Assembly (NCBI RefSeq): GCF_002288925.2
Contig: NW_022098076.1
Coordinates: forward strand, 74,725,873 to 74,789,872
Origin: Delphinapterus leucas
Lineage: Eukaryota > Chordata > Mammalia > Artiodactyla > Monodontidae
DNA: 64,000 nt
Reading direction: 5' to 3'
This document shows positions 43,158 to 53,544 of the stretch, piece by piece. The notes under the pieces are model-generated. The model was not told where the DNA came from. It searched no databases and saw only the letters and a program-made list of their open reading frames with translations. The first letter of the stretch is position 1; each line of letters starts with the position of its first letter. A program made the position numbers and the translations under genes.

Positions 43158-43371
43158 CCGTGGTTCTCAACTGGGGATAATTTTGTCCCTGAGAGCACAT
43201 TTGCCAACATCTGCAGCCTTTTTTATGGTCACGACGGAAGAGAGGTGCTACTAGCGTCTAGTGGGTAGAGGCCAGGGATGCTGCCAAATATTCTATAATG
43301 CACAGGACAGCCCCCCAAACGAAGAATTATCTGGTCCAAAATGTCAATAGTGCTGCTGTTGAGAAACTCTG
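43158..43371. mobile_element. hAT-Charlie MITE, 214 bp, with 8-bp TSD
   Basis: Ends CCGTGGTTCTCAA and TTGAGAAACTCTG are inverted repeats of each other. They are flanked by CTCTAGGA (43150-43157) and CTCTAGGG (43372-43379), the 8-bp TSD of hAT elements. Internal text (TTTGCCAACATCTGCAG, TGGGTAGAGGCCAGGGATGC, TGCACAGGACAGCCC) fits a common mammalian MER element. No transposase. Confidence 0.9.
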
Positions 43372-43379
43372 CTCTAGGG

Positions 43380-43998
43380 GTTTACAATGATGACATCAGG
43401 GCTGGTTTGTCTTGCGTTCAGTGAAAACATTATTGCAGATCTCTGTTGAAAGCATTGTTTTCTTTCATTCAAATGTGTTTTAAAATATTTAGAAAATATG
43501 GGAGCACATTTCCGGTATGGGTTAAATTATGAAATACATAGCTTAGAGAAGAGATTATTTTCCATAGTGATTAGGTACACATCACAAAGGAGAGACAACT
43601 GAATGAGTTAGAATACAATTGCCAGGTAAATATTTTCCTGACTCCAAGGTCAGGAAAGTTCTGGAGAACTCCAAAGTTCTGGAGTCTTACTCAGGGATGG
43701 AATTATTCAGGTGAGCTGCTACATTCCCTGCATTTTTCTGGTTCTCATCCAGGGGCAGATGCAGCAACCACTGATGTAGAGTCAAGGTTTTTGCGATCCC
43801 TCCCCATTATTTGTAGGAAACTAGCCTGTTCCCCCAAAGGGCCTGGATCAGCAGTTGGAGTGAGACGGATCAAAGTCTAGACTGGTTAATTACTGAAATA
43901 TGCGGTCCTGGAATTGCGTCCTCTCTCCCAGGATTGTCTCAGTGACGAAGGCCCAGGAGAGCCTGGCTAGGTGACTCCTGTAACGGGCACAGACTGTA
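43380..43998. other. Unique sequence
   Basis: Nothing recognised. AAAGTTCTGGAGAACTCCAAAG repeats parts of its neighbour near 43665-43690 as a small imperfect palindrome. Confidence 0.45.
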
Positions 43999-44002
43999 AA
44001 GC

Positions 44003-44130
44003 AGAGAGTAAACAGTCTTATCTCCCAGTTTGTAAGCCAAGGAACTCAAGTTGAGGGAATTTATATAACTTACCTAGCAATACACAGCTGGTAAGAATTG
44101 AAACCAGGCTCTGACACCCCATCTTGTCTC
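44003..44130 (-). repeat. MIR fragment
   Basis: CAGTTTGTAAGCCAAGGAAC, AACTTACCTAGCAATACACAG, CTGGTAAGAATTGAAACCAGG. Confidence 0.75.
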
Positions 44131-44562
44131 TTTTTTCTTACTGACTTGGTATGTTGGAAGGAAAACCAGATTTGAAGTCAAAAATAACACCCAGTTTTCT
44201 GTGGCTTTGGGCGAGCATAACGGGCCCCTGCAATTTCTGTAATCCTTTTGAATTCAGACCTCTCTCACTAGGCTTTTGGGAATTCCAGTCTCTCTGTCCA
44301 CATAGGTGAGTAGAGGTCCCTGGGAGGAGGAGACAAGGACACTACTGAGTGATGGGGAGGGAGGGGCAGCAGGGGCTGATGCCTCAGCTCAGGTTCTCTA
44401 AGCTCCGGGGTGAAAGAGGCCGAGAGCAGAGAGAGGGTGATGTGGGCACGGGCCACTCAGGATGGTTGATGGTCAGGGCTGCAGCAGCAATAGCGGCAGA
44501 GTCAAGCTAAAGAGAAAGTGGACAGAGCAGAGCCCTGGAGAGCATCTTCTTGGCATATGGCA
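44131..44562. other. Unique sequence
   Basis: Nothing recognised. Confidence 0.5.
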
Positions 44563-44564
44563 AG

Positions 44565-44700
44565 CGTCATTCATTCATTCATTCATTCAGCCAGCCAGCT
44601 AGCCAGGCAGCCTTCGCTGAGTCCAAATTCTGTGTCAAGTGCAGGGTGGAGCGTTAACATTAACTAAGAGAGGGTGGATCCTTGCCCTCCTGTGGTTTAA
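44565..44700 (+). repeat. (CATT)n-led ancient repeat fragment
   Basis: Starts with a short CATT run (44568-44589), then GCCAGCCAGCTAGCCAGGC, TTCGCTGAGTCCAAATTCTG and TGGATCCTTGCCCTCC, equivalent to the 'attgagc...tccctgccctc' family. Confidence 0.5.
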
Positions 44701-44701
44701 C

Positions 44702-44935
44702 AGGGTGTAGGCTTGAGCGCTGACAACCTGGGTTTGCCTCCCAGCTCTGCCACTTCCTTGGGCATACTCTTTAACCATTCTGTGTCTTGGTTTCCCTATC
44801 TGTCAAGTTGGAACAATAATAGTGTCCCATATTAAAGGGACACTCAGAGCCTTAAATGATGTAATTTAGAAAAAGCACTTAGCACAGTGCCTGACTATAT
44901 ACAGAAGCCCATAAATGTTAGCTATTGTCATTGCT
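44702..44935 (+). repeat. MIR, nearly full length
   Basis: CTTGAGCGCTGACAACCTGGG, CTCCCAGCTCTGCCACTTCC, CTTAAATGATGTAATTTAG, AAGCACTTAGCACAGTGCC. Contains a small GGGACACTC insertion-like change. Confidence 0.85.
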
Positions 44936-45272
44936 ATAAAGTGGTGGCAAGACAGATATGTATACAGGCAATTACCAGCTGTTTGTGGAGTCCTGGTGGG
45001 TGATGGGGTTCACTGAAGGAAGATGGAATGGTGAGGTGGGAAACAGGCAACCAAAAAAAGAAAGAAGAAAAAAAAAGAGCCACTATGGCTGTTTTTTTTT
45101 TTTCCCCTTTGACTTCTGCTTGGGCAGAGGAGTGAACATGCAGACAAGTCTCCATGAGAGGAGAACTCGGACGCCACTAAGATGGAGTGAGTACTCACCC
45201 ACAACCCAGCAGGCACACCTCGTGATCTCCTTGATCTTAGAACACGCCTATGAGTTAGGTGTCACCACCTAA
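44936..45272. other. Unique sequence with A- and T-rich runs
   Basis: A-rich at 45050-45078 and a T tract at 45092-45104 close together, with no recognised SINE between them. Confidence 0.45.
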
Positions 45273-45273
45273 C

Positions 45274-45668
45274 TGGGTTAACTTCCTGGGGCTGCCATGA
45301 TAAAGTACCACAAAGCCGGTGGCTTAAGATGACGGAAATTTACTTTTTTACAATCTGGAGGCTGGAAGTCCCGATCAAGATGCTAGAAAGTTTAGCCTCT
45401 GCTGAGGCCTCTCTCTTTGACTTGGAGATGGCGGCCCTCTTGCTGGATCCTCGCATGGTCCTCCCTCTGTGCGTGTGTGAGTCCCTGGCGTCCTTTTCTC
45501 TTCTAATAAGGACACCAGTCATGTTGGATCAGGGCCCCATCCTAACAGCCTCATTTTAACTCAGCCACCTCTTTAAAAACCTTATTTCCAAATGTGGTTA
45601 TATTCTGAGGTACTGGGGTTGAGACTTGAACACATGAATTTTGAGGGGACACAGTTCAGCCCATAACA
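45274..45668 (-). mobile_element. MLT1A-like MaLR LTR (solo)
   Basis: Inverted copy of the same LTR type as 3321-3694 and 48174-48557: CTTCCTGGGGCTGCCATG, TGGAGGCTGGAAGTCCCG, ATGTTGGATCAGGGCCCC, TTCTGAGGTACTGGGG, CAGCCCATAACA. TG...CA ends present; flanking 5-mers do not match. Confidence 0.88.
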
Positions 45669-45689
45669 GCAGGGTGTGCTCCCTCGGGA

Positions 45690-46010
45690 GCCCTAGGGGA
45701 GAATCTGTTTCTTGACTTTTTCAGACTCCAGTGGCTTCCAGCATTTCTGGACTTGTGGCTGCATCACTCTAATATTTGCCTCCGTGGTCACATTGCCCCT
45801 TCTTCTGTCTGTGAAATTCCCCTACCTCCCTCCTCCTAAGGACCTTTGTGATGGCATTTATGGCCCACCTGGGTAATCCAGGATAATTTCCTCATTTTAA
45901 AATCCTTAATCACATCTGCAGAAACCTTGTTCCAAATACAGTAACATTTACAGGTTCCAGGGATTAGGATGTGGATATCTTTTGGGGGGTAATTTTTCAG
46001 CCTATGATCA
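45690..46010 (-). mobile_element. Second MaLR (MLT1-class) LTR fragment
   Basis: CTAAGGACCTTTGTGATGGC, CACCTGGGTAATCCAGGATAA, TTAATCACATCTGCAG, TCCAGGGATTAGGATGTGG, TATCTTTTGGGGGGTAATT fit an inverted MLT1-class LTR 5' part. It lies next to the previous LTR but belongs to a different subfamily. Confidence 0.65.
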
Positions 46011-46014
46011 TACC

Positions 46015-46145
46015 TTATTATGGGATGGGATGGGAAAGTGAGGCCCTGCAAGGTGGGGCAACCTGCCCAGTATTAGAACAGAGGCAGAGGCAGGCTTCCA
46101 AACACCGGGATCTGAACTCAATCTACTGCTCTTTCCAGTCCAGTC
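46015..46145 (-). repeat. MIR fragment
   Basis: GGGAAAGTGAGGCCCTGCAAG, GGGGCAACCTGCCCAGTATT, GGGATCTGAACTCAATC. Confidence 0.65.
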
Positions 46146-46635
46146 AGCTGTGCCCCAGATGAAAGCAGGATGAGAGAAGGGCCCTGCTGGAGGAGGATGC
46201 CCTCACCGGGAGGTCCCCCTTCCGAGAGGTTGTGCAGAACAGCTCAGCAAGGACTGTGTGGTGGGAGAACCCCACTCTCGACTACTTGAGGTGAGACCAG
46301 AGACTTGACTTACGGTCAGGGAAATTCCTAGAAGCAAGGAATGGAACATGAGCCTCGGATCCAGAGAAACTGAATTTATTTTGGAAAAAGCCTCAGGTGC
46401 AAAGGGCCAAGGCTGCTGGAAGAACTCTGGTGATTCTCCTCGGCAGGCTGAGGTTGGAGAGGTGTTTATTCTCTTTGGGAATGAAGCAGTGGACACAGAA
46501 GTACTTGCTGGGTCTCGTTCAAAGGGACACTGGGAGGCAACCAGACTCAGTGAGGGCGGCAGCCTGCACTGTGGTTTGGACCTGGGAGGGCAGGATGCCG
46601 CTGGGACTCTGGCAGGTGCTACAAGTACAAGAAGG
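46146..46635. other. Unique sequence
   Basis: Nothing recognised. Open frames of up to 162 codons on the minus strand (46203-46691) have no domain and run into the MITE. Confidence 0.45.
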
Positions 46636-46741
46636 TAGGGTGACCCACTTACCTCGGTTTGCCTGGGACTCTCCCTATTTGAAAGTTCCATCTCTACAAA
46701 ATCCCTTATTCCTGGGCAACCATAGACAGCTGGTCACCCAA
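46636..46741. mobile_element. Small palindromic MITE, 106 bp
   Basis: TAGGGTGACC at the left end and GGTCACCCAA at the right are inverted repeats (9 of 10). The inner text CGGTTTGCCTGGGACTC and ATTCCTGGGCAACCATAG fits the short mammalian element beginning 'tagggtgaccaatcatcc'. Family name uncertain. Confidence 0.7.
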
Positions 46742-46889
46742 GTTCCAGCAGTCATTTGAGTATAAAGAGTGTGTCTAAATGTATTTCAGATGGCAAGGCC
46801 AAGGCTACAGCTCTGTCTCCTCAGGGAAGGAAAAGGGATCTGCAAACTGCCCCCAAAGAGGCAACATAAAAAGAGATGCATTTGCTGGA

Positions 46890-47135
46890 TATGAGCTTGG
46901 CTACCCTAACAGAGACTCCAAGCAACAGTGGCTTCAACATAATAGAAGGTTGTTTTTCTTCCACTTAACAGCCTGGGCTCACATAGTTCAGAGCTAGTGT
47001 GGCAGCTCCATGGAGCATTGGACCCAAGTGCTTTCTATCTTGCTGCTCCACTATCACTAGGGTGTCACCCTTACTCACAAGGGCCTCCACGTTCACATCT
47101 CTCACCCATGCCCCATCCAGATCCTCAGCTCTCCC
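46890..47135. repeat. Old repeat, class unsure
   Basis: CCAAGCAACAGTGGCTTCAAC, GTGTGGCAGCTCCATGGAGC, TTCTATCTTGCTGCTCC resemble a common mammalian LTR/DNA repeat with 'ggcggctccatgg'. I cannot name it. Confidence 0.45.
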
Positions 47136-47252
47136 AACCCCTGTGTAAACAATTCCCTATATTAAATTCCCTCTGTCTAACTGTCTAGGGAGGTTTCTGT
47201 TCTCTTGATTGGATGCTTATTGATACAATCTGTGACTTGAAAATGATAAGAG

Positions 47253-47550
47253 CACTTCCATGGTCTCACAGTGGCTAAGAATCCACCTGCCAATGCAGGG
47301 GACACGGGTTTGAGCCCTGGTCCGGGAAGATCCCACATGCCACGGAGCCACTAAGCACGTGCACCACAACTACTGAGCCCACGTGACACAACTACTGAAG
47401 CCTGCACACCTAGAGCCTGTGCTTCACAACAAGAGAAGCCACTGCAACGAGGAGCTCGTGCACCACAATGAAGAGTAGCCCCCGCTTGCCACAGCTAGAG
47501 GAAGCCCGTGCGTAGCAACAAAGACCCAACACATCCAAAAATAAATAAAT
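47253..47550 (+). mobile_element. Long CHR-type SINE with TSD
   Basis: Starts GCACTTCCATGGTCTCAC, a diverged head, then CTAAGAATCCACCTGCCAATG and the long body with CACAACTACTGAGCCCACG units, ending with an (AAAT) tail. The TSD is TGAAAATGATAAGAG (47238-47252) and TGAAAATGATAAGAA (47551-47565), one mismatch. Confidence 0.9.
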
Positions 47551-47565
47551 GAAAATGATAAGAAC

Positions 47566-47887
47566 TACAGAGACAGGAATGGGCAAGGGAATGCCACAGA
47601 CATACTCACTGCAGACACATCTCAAGAAGGCAGACAGGAAGAGGGGTGTGGACATTCAGTGGCTAGAGCTGAGGCGGGGAAAATGTCTTGCATGTGTGGT
47701 CCATGAGTAGTTAGTTTGAGCTGGGTGAAGCTGCAGAGTTTCAGTCTGGGATGCCATACCACTGGGCTCCTGAGTGGAGAATCCAAAGGTGGGTGTGGAC
47801 TCAAAGGGGCTGAGCTAGGGTGAGGAGGACAGGTGGTCCTCAGTAGGCTGCCTGGAGGAAGAGGAGTCAATGACAGGAAGGCTCAAG
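47566..47887. other. Unique sequence
   Basis: Nothing recognised. Confidence 0.45.
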
Positions 47888-47897
47888 AAGGTGCAGG

Positions 47898-48023
47898 TAT
47901 AACCAATATTTTATAACAACTATAAATGGAATATAACCTTAAAAACTGTGAATCACTTTGCTGTACACTTGAAACTTACATAATATTGTACATCAACTAT
48001 ACCTCAATAAAAAAAAAAAAATA
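47898..48023 (+). mobile_element. L1 3' end (5'-truncated) with TSD
   Basis: GTGAATCACTTTGCTGTACAC, CATAATATTGTACATCAAC, CCTCAATAAAAA and an A tail are a plus-strand L1 3' end. AAGGTGCAGGT (47887-47897) and AAGGTACAGGC (48024-48034) form the TSD. Confidence 0.85.
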
Positions 48024-48173
48024 AGGTACAGGCAGTGGGGCAGTCAGGAAACCCTGGCTGGATGTCCAGGACATTGGAAAGAGGAGGGGAAGGCAGCAGA
48101 GTCAGTGAAGGGTGGTGATAAGAGACTCCTGGATGATAAGGTAGGTTGGCAGGGGTCATCAGTTAAAGGTCCC

Positions 48174-48557
48174 TGATATGGGTTGAACTGTATCCTCCAA
48201 ATTCATATGTTGAAGTCCTAACACACAGTACCTCAGAATGTGACTGTATTTGGAAAGAGTCTTTAAAGAGGTAATTAAGTTAAAATGAGGTCATTAGAGT
48301 GAGCCCTAATCCAATCTGCCTGTGTCATTATAAGAAGAAGAGATTAGGACTCAGACATGCATGGAGGGAAGTCCATGTGAAGACATAGTGTGAAGGCAGC
48401 CATCTCCAAGCCAAGGAAAGAGCCCTCAGAGGAAACCGAACCTGCTGGCACCTTGATCTTGGACCTCCAGCCTCCAGAACTGTGAGAAAATGAATTTCTG
48501 TTGTGTAAGCCACCCAGTGTGTGGTATTTGATTACGGCAGCCTTGCAAATTAATACA
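48174..48557 (+). mobile_element. MLT1A-like solo LTR with 5-bp TSD
   Basis: Complete LTR, TGATATGGGTTGAACTG to TTAATACA, with AAGTCCTAACACACAGTACC, TTAAAGAGGTAATTAAG, TGAGAAAATGAATTTCTG and TAAGCCACCCAGTG. The duplication GTCCC (48169-48173 and 48558-48562) is the 5-bp TSD typical of ERVL/MaLR. No internal genes remain. Confidence 0.92.
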
Positions 48558-48589
48558 GTCCCTTACTTACCAAAGAATTTTCAATCCTT

Positions 48590-48960
48590 TCTAGCAACCT
48601 TATCTGGGAGCATTTTGCCTGATTAAACTTTTTTTTCTTCGTTTTCTCTTTTAAATTTTAGGGAAATTTAAAAAAATAAATAAAAGTCTGAAGAATACTA
48701 AATATTCATGCTCTCATTATGCAGAATTGGCAACTGTAAGAACATTTTCCTATTTGTTTCAAGCGCTTTTGATAAAATAATTAAAAATTTACAAATATGG
48801 TTAAAGTCCCTTTGACCACAACCTTTTCCTCTCCTCTCCCTCCTCAGAGGCAATCACTATTAAGGAACTGATTTGAATTCTTTCAATCCATGTGTCCATA
48901 AAAAACATTTTGAATTGGTTTGTGTGGGATTTTCATCTTTGCAATCGTGCTACATGTCTG
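48590..48960. repeat. Possible old L1-like or AT-rich repeat
   Basis: CCTCAGAGGCAATCACTATT, TTCTTTCAATCCATGTGTCC and GTGTGGGATTTTCATCTTTGC resemble old L1 3' text, but the match is weak. Confidence 0.35.
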
Positions 48961-49397
48961 GTGACCCTTGGTTCCACCTCTTTCTACCATGTGCAGGGCA
49001 CATAATACCATTGAATGGAATAGTGACAAGATTATTCCCTGCAGATTAGATGAAAGAGAAGTCTCAGGGTGGGGCTAAATCTTTAATACTTGCTAATTTC
49101 CCTTTTTAACAAAGAGAAAATATGGGCTCTAAGTTTTCTGCAAGCAAAGGTATCAAGTGAGAGTCTCATACCATTATCATTTTCCATAAATTTATTTTTA
49201 TGACTACCTTCTGTTTAAGGTGAGTGTTATTGGTCTTTCACTTATGACACTAGAATAAAACTAACTAGTAAAATAAAGTATAAAAACATAGGTAGATTTA
49301 AATAAAAATATTATGTCAATAATGGTACAGATGGCTTGTGCATATTGAAAATTAGTGAAAAGTGTTCATTAGTGAAAAGTATTCATGAAAATTAGTG
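48961..49397. other. Unique, AT-rich, with a short imperfect tandem repeat
   Basis: ATTAGTGAAAAG occurs three times at 49351-49402, spaced 15-28 bp. The SINE that follows inserted at the end of this array. Confidence 0.6.
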
Positions 49398-49413
49398 AAA
49401 AGGAAAGGGTTCA

Positions 49414-49602
49414 GGCTTCCCTGGTGGTGCAGTGGTTGAGAGTCCACCTGCCGATGCAGGGGACACGGGTTCGTGCCCTGGTCCGGGAAGATCCCACATG
49501 CCGCGGAGTGACTGGGCGCGTGAGCCATGGCCGCTGAGCCTGTGTGTCCGGAGCCTGTGCTCCGCAACGGGAGGGGCCACAACAGTGAGAGGCCCGCGTA
49601 TC

Positions 49603-49630
<28 letters not shown>
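49414..49630 (+). mobile_element. Middle-form CHR SINE with TSD
   Basis: Begins GGCTTCCCTGGTGGTGCAG, B-box-like GGTTCGTGCCC, body TCCGCAACGGGAGGGGCC, and a ~27-nt A tail. The TSD is AAAAGGAAAGGGTTCA (49398-49413) and AAAAGGAAATTGTTCA (49631-49646). The long pure A tail suggests youth. Confidence 0.93.
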
Positions 49631-49636
<6 letters not shown>

Positions 49637-49694
49637 AAATTGTTCATGAACAAGATTTTGGGAAAAGCCAGATAGGACCCTGGGCACACGGATA

Positions 49695-49850
49695 TTTCCA
49701 CTTATTGAGCACTGACTGCATCTGGTACTACGGAATGCATTTTATACAATATTTGTTGTAATCCTACAACAACCCTGAAGAAGGGGTGATAAGCTCCCTT
49801 TGCAAATTAGGAAACTAAGGCTCAGAGGGGTGAAGCTGAACTGACAGCAG
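49695..49850 (-). repeat. MIR, nearly full length
   Basis: TTCCACTTATTGAGCACTGAC, TTGTAATCCTACAACAACCC, AAATTAGGAAACTAAGGCTC. Confidence 0.85.
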
Positions 49851-50029
49851 CATTCACGTGTGTAAGCTCTATTACCTTAGAGTCTTGTCTTTGCCTATAA
49901 AATGAGGCTGAAAGACCCCTGATCTGATTAATTCAAAGGGCTACTGAGAGGTAGCCTCAATATACCTCAGAGTAAAGGCAAGGATGTGAATGTGCTCTGC
50001 AACCTGTGAAACGCTGTCCAGGTGCTTCA

Positions 50030-50565
50030 TGGGCTGTGGCTGGTGCAGAGGGACCTACACTTGGTTTAATGCTCTGCTGCTGCCATCTTGAGATTCTTAA
50101 CACTTTCATCTTTGAAGTGAAGATGAAGTGAAGTGGAACAGTGAAGCATACACAGGAGGCTGAGTCCTGGCCCCTGGGCCCTGTCTAGCCTCCCCTCCCC
50201 ACCCTCACCCCATACGACTGCCGCCCTCTGCCCAGCATGTTGGATGGCCAAGCTCCACTGTTGATCCGCCCTGGCCTGGGTGCAGGTACAGGGACAATCG
50301 GAGTCTGGCAGGCCTGGGCCCCGTGGTGTCTCGCACGGGGGGAGGTGTGGCTGCCCTCCCTGGCTTGCGATGCCTGGACTTGTTCGTGTACGCCTGGGCA
50401 TGGGCATCTTGCCCACCCTGCCTCCAGGACACAGGGTACCCTGGCACCAAGGTCAAAATCCCTGGGACAGCTGGCCCAAAAGAAGGGGGTATCGGCTTCC
50501 CTACTGCCTGCCAGGCCCCATTCTTCATTTTGCTCTGGGTCCCACAAATTAAATAGCCAGCCTTG
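50030..50565. repeat. Old repeat, GC-rich interior (same family as 31690)
   Basis: ACTTGGTTTAATGCTCTGCTG and GCCATCTTGAGATTCTTAAC (50060-50100) parallel 31760-31800. The right end CCATTCTTCATTTTGCTC and TTAAATAGCCAGCCTTG fits the same element's terminus. The 50180-50500 interior is C/G-rich and not present in the other copy. Overlapping open frames in four phases across it are compositional. Confidence 0.5.
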
Positions 50566-51105
50566 AGTACTGAATAAGGGCAAGGGAGTCCTCAATGTGT
50601 GTGCCCATGAGGAAAAGCAAAAACCCAAGGAGAAAAATCTAGGAGGGAGGAACAGTGTTTAGGGAAGCCTCCAGGGGCAGGAAAGTCCACACAGATATGG
50701 CAGAGCACAGATGAGAGAGGCCCCAAACCTAACTCCTGTCTCACAGCCATTAACTCACAATGGGCATCTGTTTATGCATCTGTAAAATGAGGAGGCTGGA
50801 CCGGGGATGGGGCCTGAGCCATGATCCCATCTCTGAGGATAGCATGGGAATCTACAGACTCTCTCCCCAGAAAAGTGCCCAGACCCTCGACATTTTGCAT
50901 GAAACTTCAGAGCATCACAGCTTCCCAAGGACCCCATGGATGGCCCACGAGGACACTGGGTTAGGAATTTCTGGACTGAAAGTTCTCTGAAGCTCCCTTC
51001 AGCCTCCAAACTAGGCAGTAAGGGGCACATCACCTAAGAAGGCTAAGGGCGTGGGCAGCTGGCCGAAATGTTAAAGCTCTAAATGACAGTGAGAAGGAAA
51101 ACATT
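50566..51105. other. Mostly unique, possible MIR bit at 50770-50830
   Basis: TTATGCATCTGTAAAATGAGG is MIR-like. Otherwise nothing recognised. Confidence 0.45.
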
Positions 51106-51120
51106 AAAAATGGGAAAAAG

Positions 51121-51337
51121 GGGCTTCCCTGGTGGCGCAGTGGTTGAGAGTCTGCCTGCCGATGCAGGGGACGCGGGTTCGTGCCCGGGTCCGGGAAGAG
51201 CCCACATGCCGCGGAGCAGCTGGGCCTGTGAGCCATGGCCGCTGAGCCTGCGCGTCCGGAGCCTGTGCTCCGCAACGGGAGAGGCCACGACAGTGAGAGG
51301 CCCGCGTACCGCAAACAAACAAACAAAACAAAACAAA
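51121..51337 (+). mobile_element. Middle-form CHR SINE with TSD
   Basis: Begins GGGCTTCCCTGGTGGCGCAG, ends with an (AAAC)n tail. TSD AAAAATGGGAAAAAG (51106-51120) and AAAAATGGGCAAAAG (51338-51352), one mismatch. Confidence 0.93.
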
Positions 51338-51352
51338 AAAAATGGGCAAAAG

Positions 51353-53190
51353 ACATCTGTGAAAGGGCAGGGTGAAGAAGGTGGCAGAGTGTTTGGAGGC
51401 TATAAAAGCTTCCTGGGAAACCACGCAGTGAGTTTTTTAAAAAAAAAAAAAAAAAGGAAAGGAAAAAAGAGCATTCATACTCATGGAGTAGCAATCGATG
51501 GCTTAGCAGATAAAGACATGGACCAGGCTTCCGGAGACTGCAGGAAACGGGAGCATTCCGTGCAGCAGAGCTGACTCACGAAATGTTTGCACTAACCGGC
51601 CTCTGGGGAACTTACCTAAATTCCGTGGTGGGAGTGACAGCTGCTAGCCTGGTCTCTGAAGGGCCACTGACTGATTTCTGGGGCCAGCTGGCCAAAGCTG
51701 TGGAAAGAAAGAATGGGTAGGCAACTCCAGGGCCTTGGGGAATAGTAAAGAGGGAGGAGGGCAGACATTTGAAGTGAGCGAGGCAGCAAAGGGCATGGCA
51801 AAATGCTTCAATTCGGAATGGAAGACCAGCGTCAGGGGAAACGCGCAGAGAAGTGACGCATGCGGTGGGGGAGAGGGCAACCACGGGAAGGGGTGATAAA
51901 TGGATGGTTTTGTGTGTGGGAGAAGACCTAAATGCTTGAGTTACACAGTTCATCATTTAATTGCACAATTTGTAAGAAATTAACAACCTGCCCAAAACAA
52001 AACCAAATGTTACCCGTGGACACCTGGATCGCAAAAGAAGGCTCTCTGAGGAGGTGACCAGGCTGAACACATGGTGGAATGATTTTTCCAGAACGTAGGT
52101 CCCCTGAGAGCGAGGACCCCAGGTCAGAAGGAGCACTGAGGGTCAGAGCTCTGGGTTTACGTCTGTACTCCCACTGTCAGCTCTGTGGCTGCCGTCACTG
52201 AAGTTGCTTAAATTGCAGTTTCGTCAAAGGAGAAAGTATTCTTTGTCATGCGTGTGCCCAAGGTGGTTAACAGGCTCTATGGGAAAAACGTGTGCGTTAA
52301 TAGCCTTGTACACTGTAAATCACTTCAAATGTAAGACATCATTTCTTTGCTCATTTATTTATTACCAGTCCAAGTACTCCCATTATCCCAGCTAAACAGA
52401 AAGTGTTTGCACAAAGTTAAACAAAGTCAAAATACTATAACAATCCAGGCCACTTTGTCCCTCATTTTATGACCGTTATCAGTGAAGCGTGGGCTGGAAT
52501 GTGGCTTCTCCAGTCATTCTTTCAGCTTATTCTTTTATTGGCTCCATCATTCATTCTACTCATAGTGGGTGATACCCTGCTGAAGGCCAGATATCTTGGG
52601 GGTCCCCAGAGGGTGGAACACGACGTTTTCTGCCTGGGGGAAGCTCACTGGGTAGCAGGACTTTTATGTCCCCACAGTGGCAGGAGAAAGAATTTTCCCC
52701 ACCTCCTTTTACCTCAATTGACGTGGGGCACATGGAAGTAGAATTTTTGACAAGCCAAAGCAGGTTCTAGAGATCACCTTGACTTCTGCCTGGGCCCCGG
52801 CTGGCTTTCCTCAGTTTTTTTCATTTTCCTGACACTCATCTCAGTTTTTTGCTTAGTGTGTAAATTAACCCCATCTTTGGAAAGACCACTTTTTTGTTGT
52901 TGTTCCAATTTGTCACGGCGGTAAAATACGACACTCTCCCCTGGAGCTGCAAAGTCCTTAAGGACAAAAGCTCCTATCTCCCAAATTAACTTCTACTCTA
53001 AATCCCACAGCTCAAAATATGTTGAAGTGCTGGCCACGGGAGTTGATTATGGCTCTGGGGGAACACAGTGCATATCAACATTTCTCCTTAATCCCGCTCC
53101 TTCCTCTGGGCGACTTCCAAAGCCAGAGCTGAGAACATGAAAAGCCAAGTTAGAACCACGGTCGCGTCCTTTGGAGGTTGATCACAGGCA
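51353..53190. other. Unique sequence, ~1.8 kb, with an A tract at 51437
   Basis: Repeat-poor. A diverged MIR may lie at 52110-52250. An A tract at 51437-51455 is surrounded by G/A-rich bases. The frames at 51612-51956 (-) and 52469-52741 (+) have no domain. Confidence 0.45.
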
Positions 53191-53191
53191 G

Positions 53192-53220
53192 ATGGGGAAG
53201 GATGGGGAAGGATGGGGAGG
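53192..53220. repeat. Short tandem repeat (GATGGGGAAG)n
   Basis: Two and a half units of a 10-mer. Confidence 0.75.
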
Positions 53221-53544
53221 TTTACCCGGGGCCACAGGAAGTCCCGCAAAGAAGTAGAAGGAGAGCATCTGTCCCTGTGAGACATGGGTACCGTCCCATG
53301 GGAGGTGCCACAGGCTTCTTTCAGCCACGCTCTGAGGAGCACGGTGGAGACAACACTTAACTGTGGTCCTGATGCCCCCTTCCAGCCTGGGGACTATTTG
53401 CTTAAAGAGAAGAATCTATTGGTAATATCCCCCAGCCAGCTCCTGCCCGATGCCAACCTCAACCCGCTCAGCCCCCCACTGCTCCCTGACGTGGTCCTTC
53501 CCCCTGCTCTAATTCCTTCCATTACACCACCTTGAAGTGTTTTT

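Noticed and set aside
46203..46691. 162-codon minus frame (and overlapping plus frames)
   Set aside because: Opposite-strand frames overlap each other and the MITE. No family resemblance.
50185..50628. 147-codon minus frame with several overlapping frames (50160-50570)
   Set aside because: G/C-rich sequence inside an old repeat lowers stop density in all phases. No domain.
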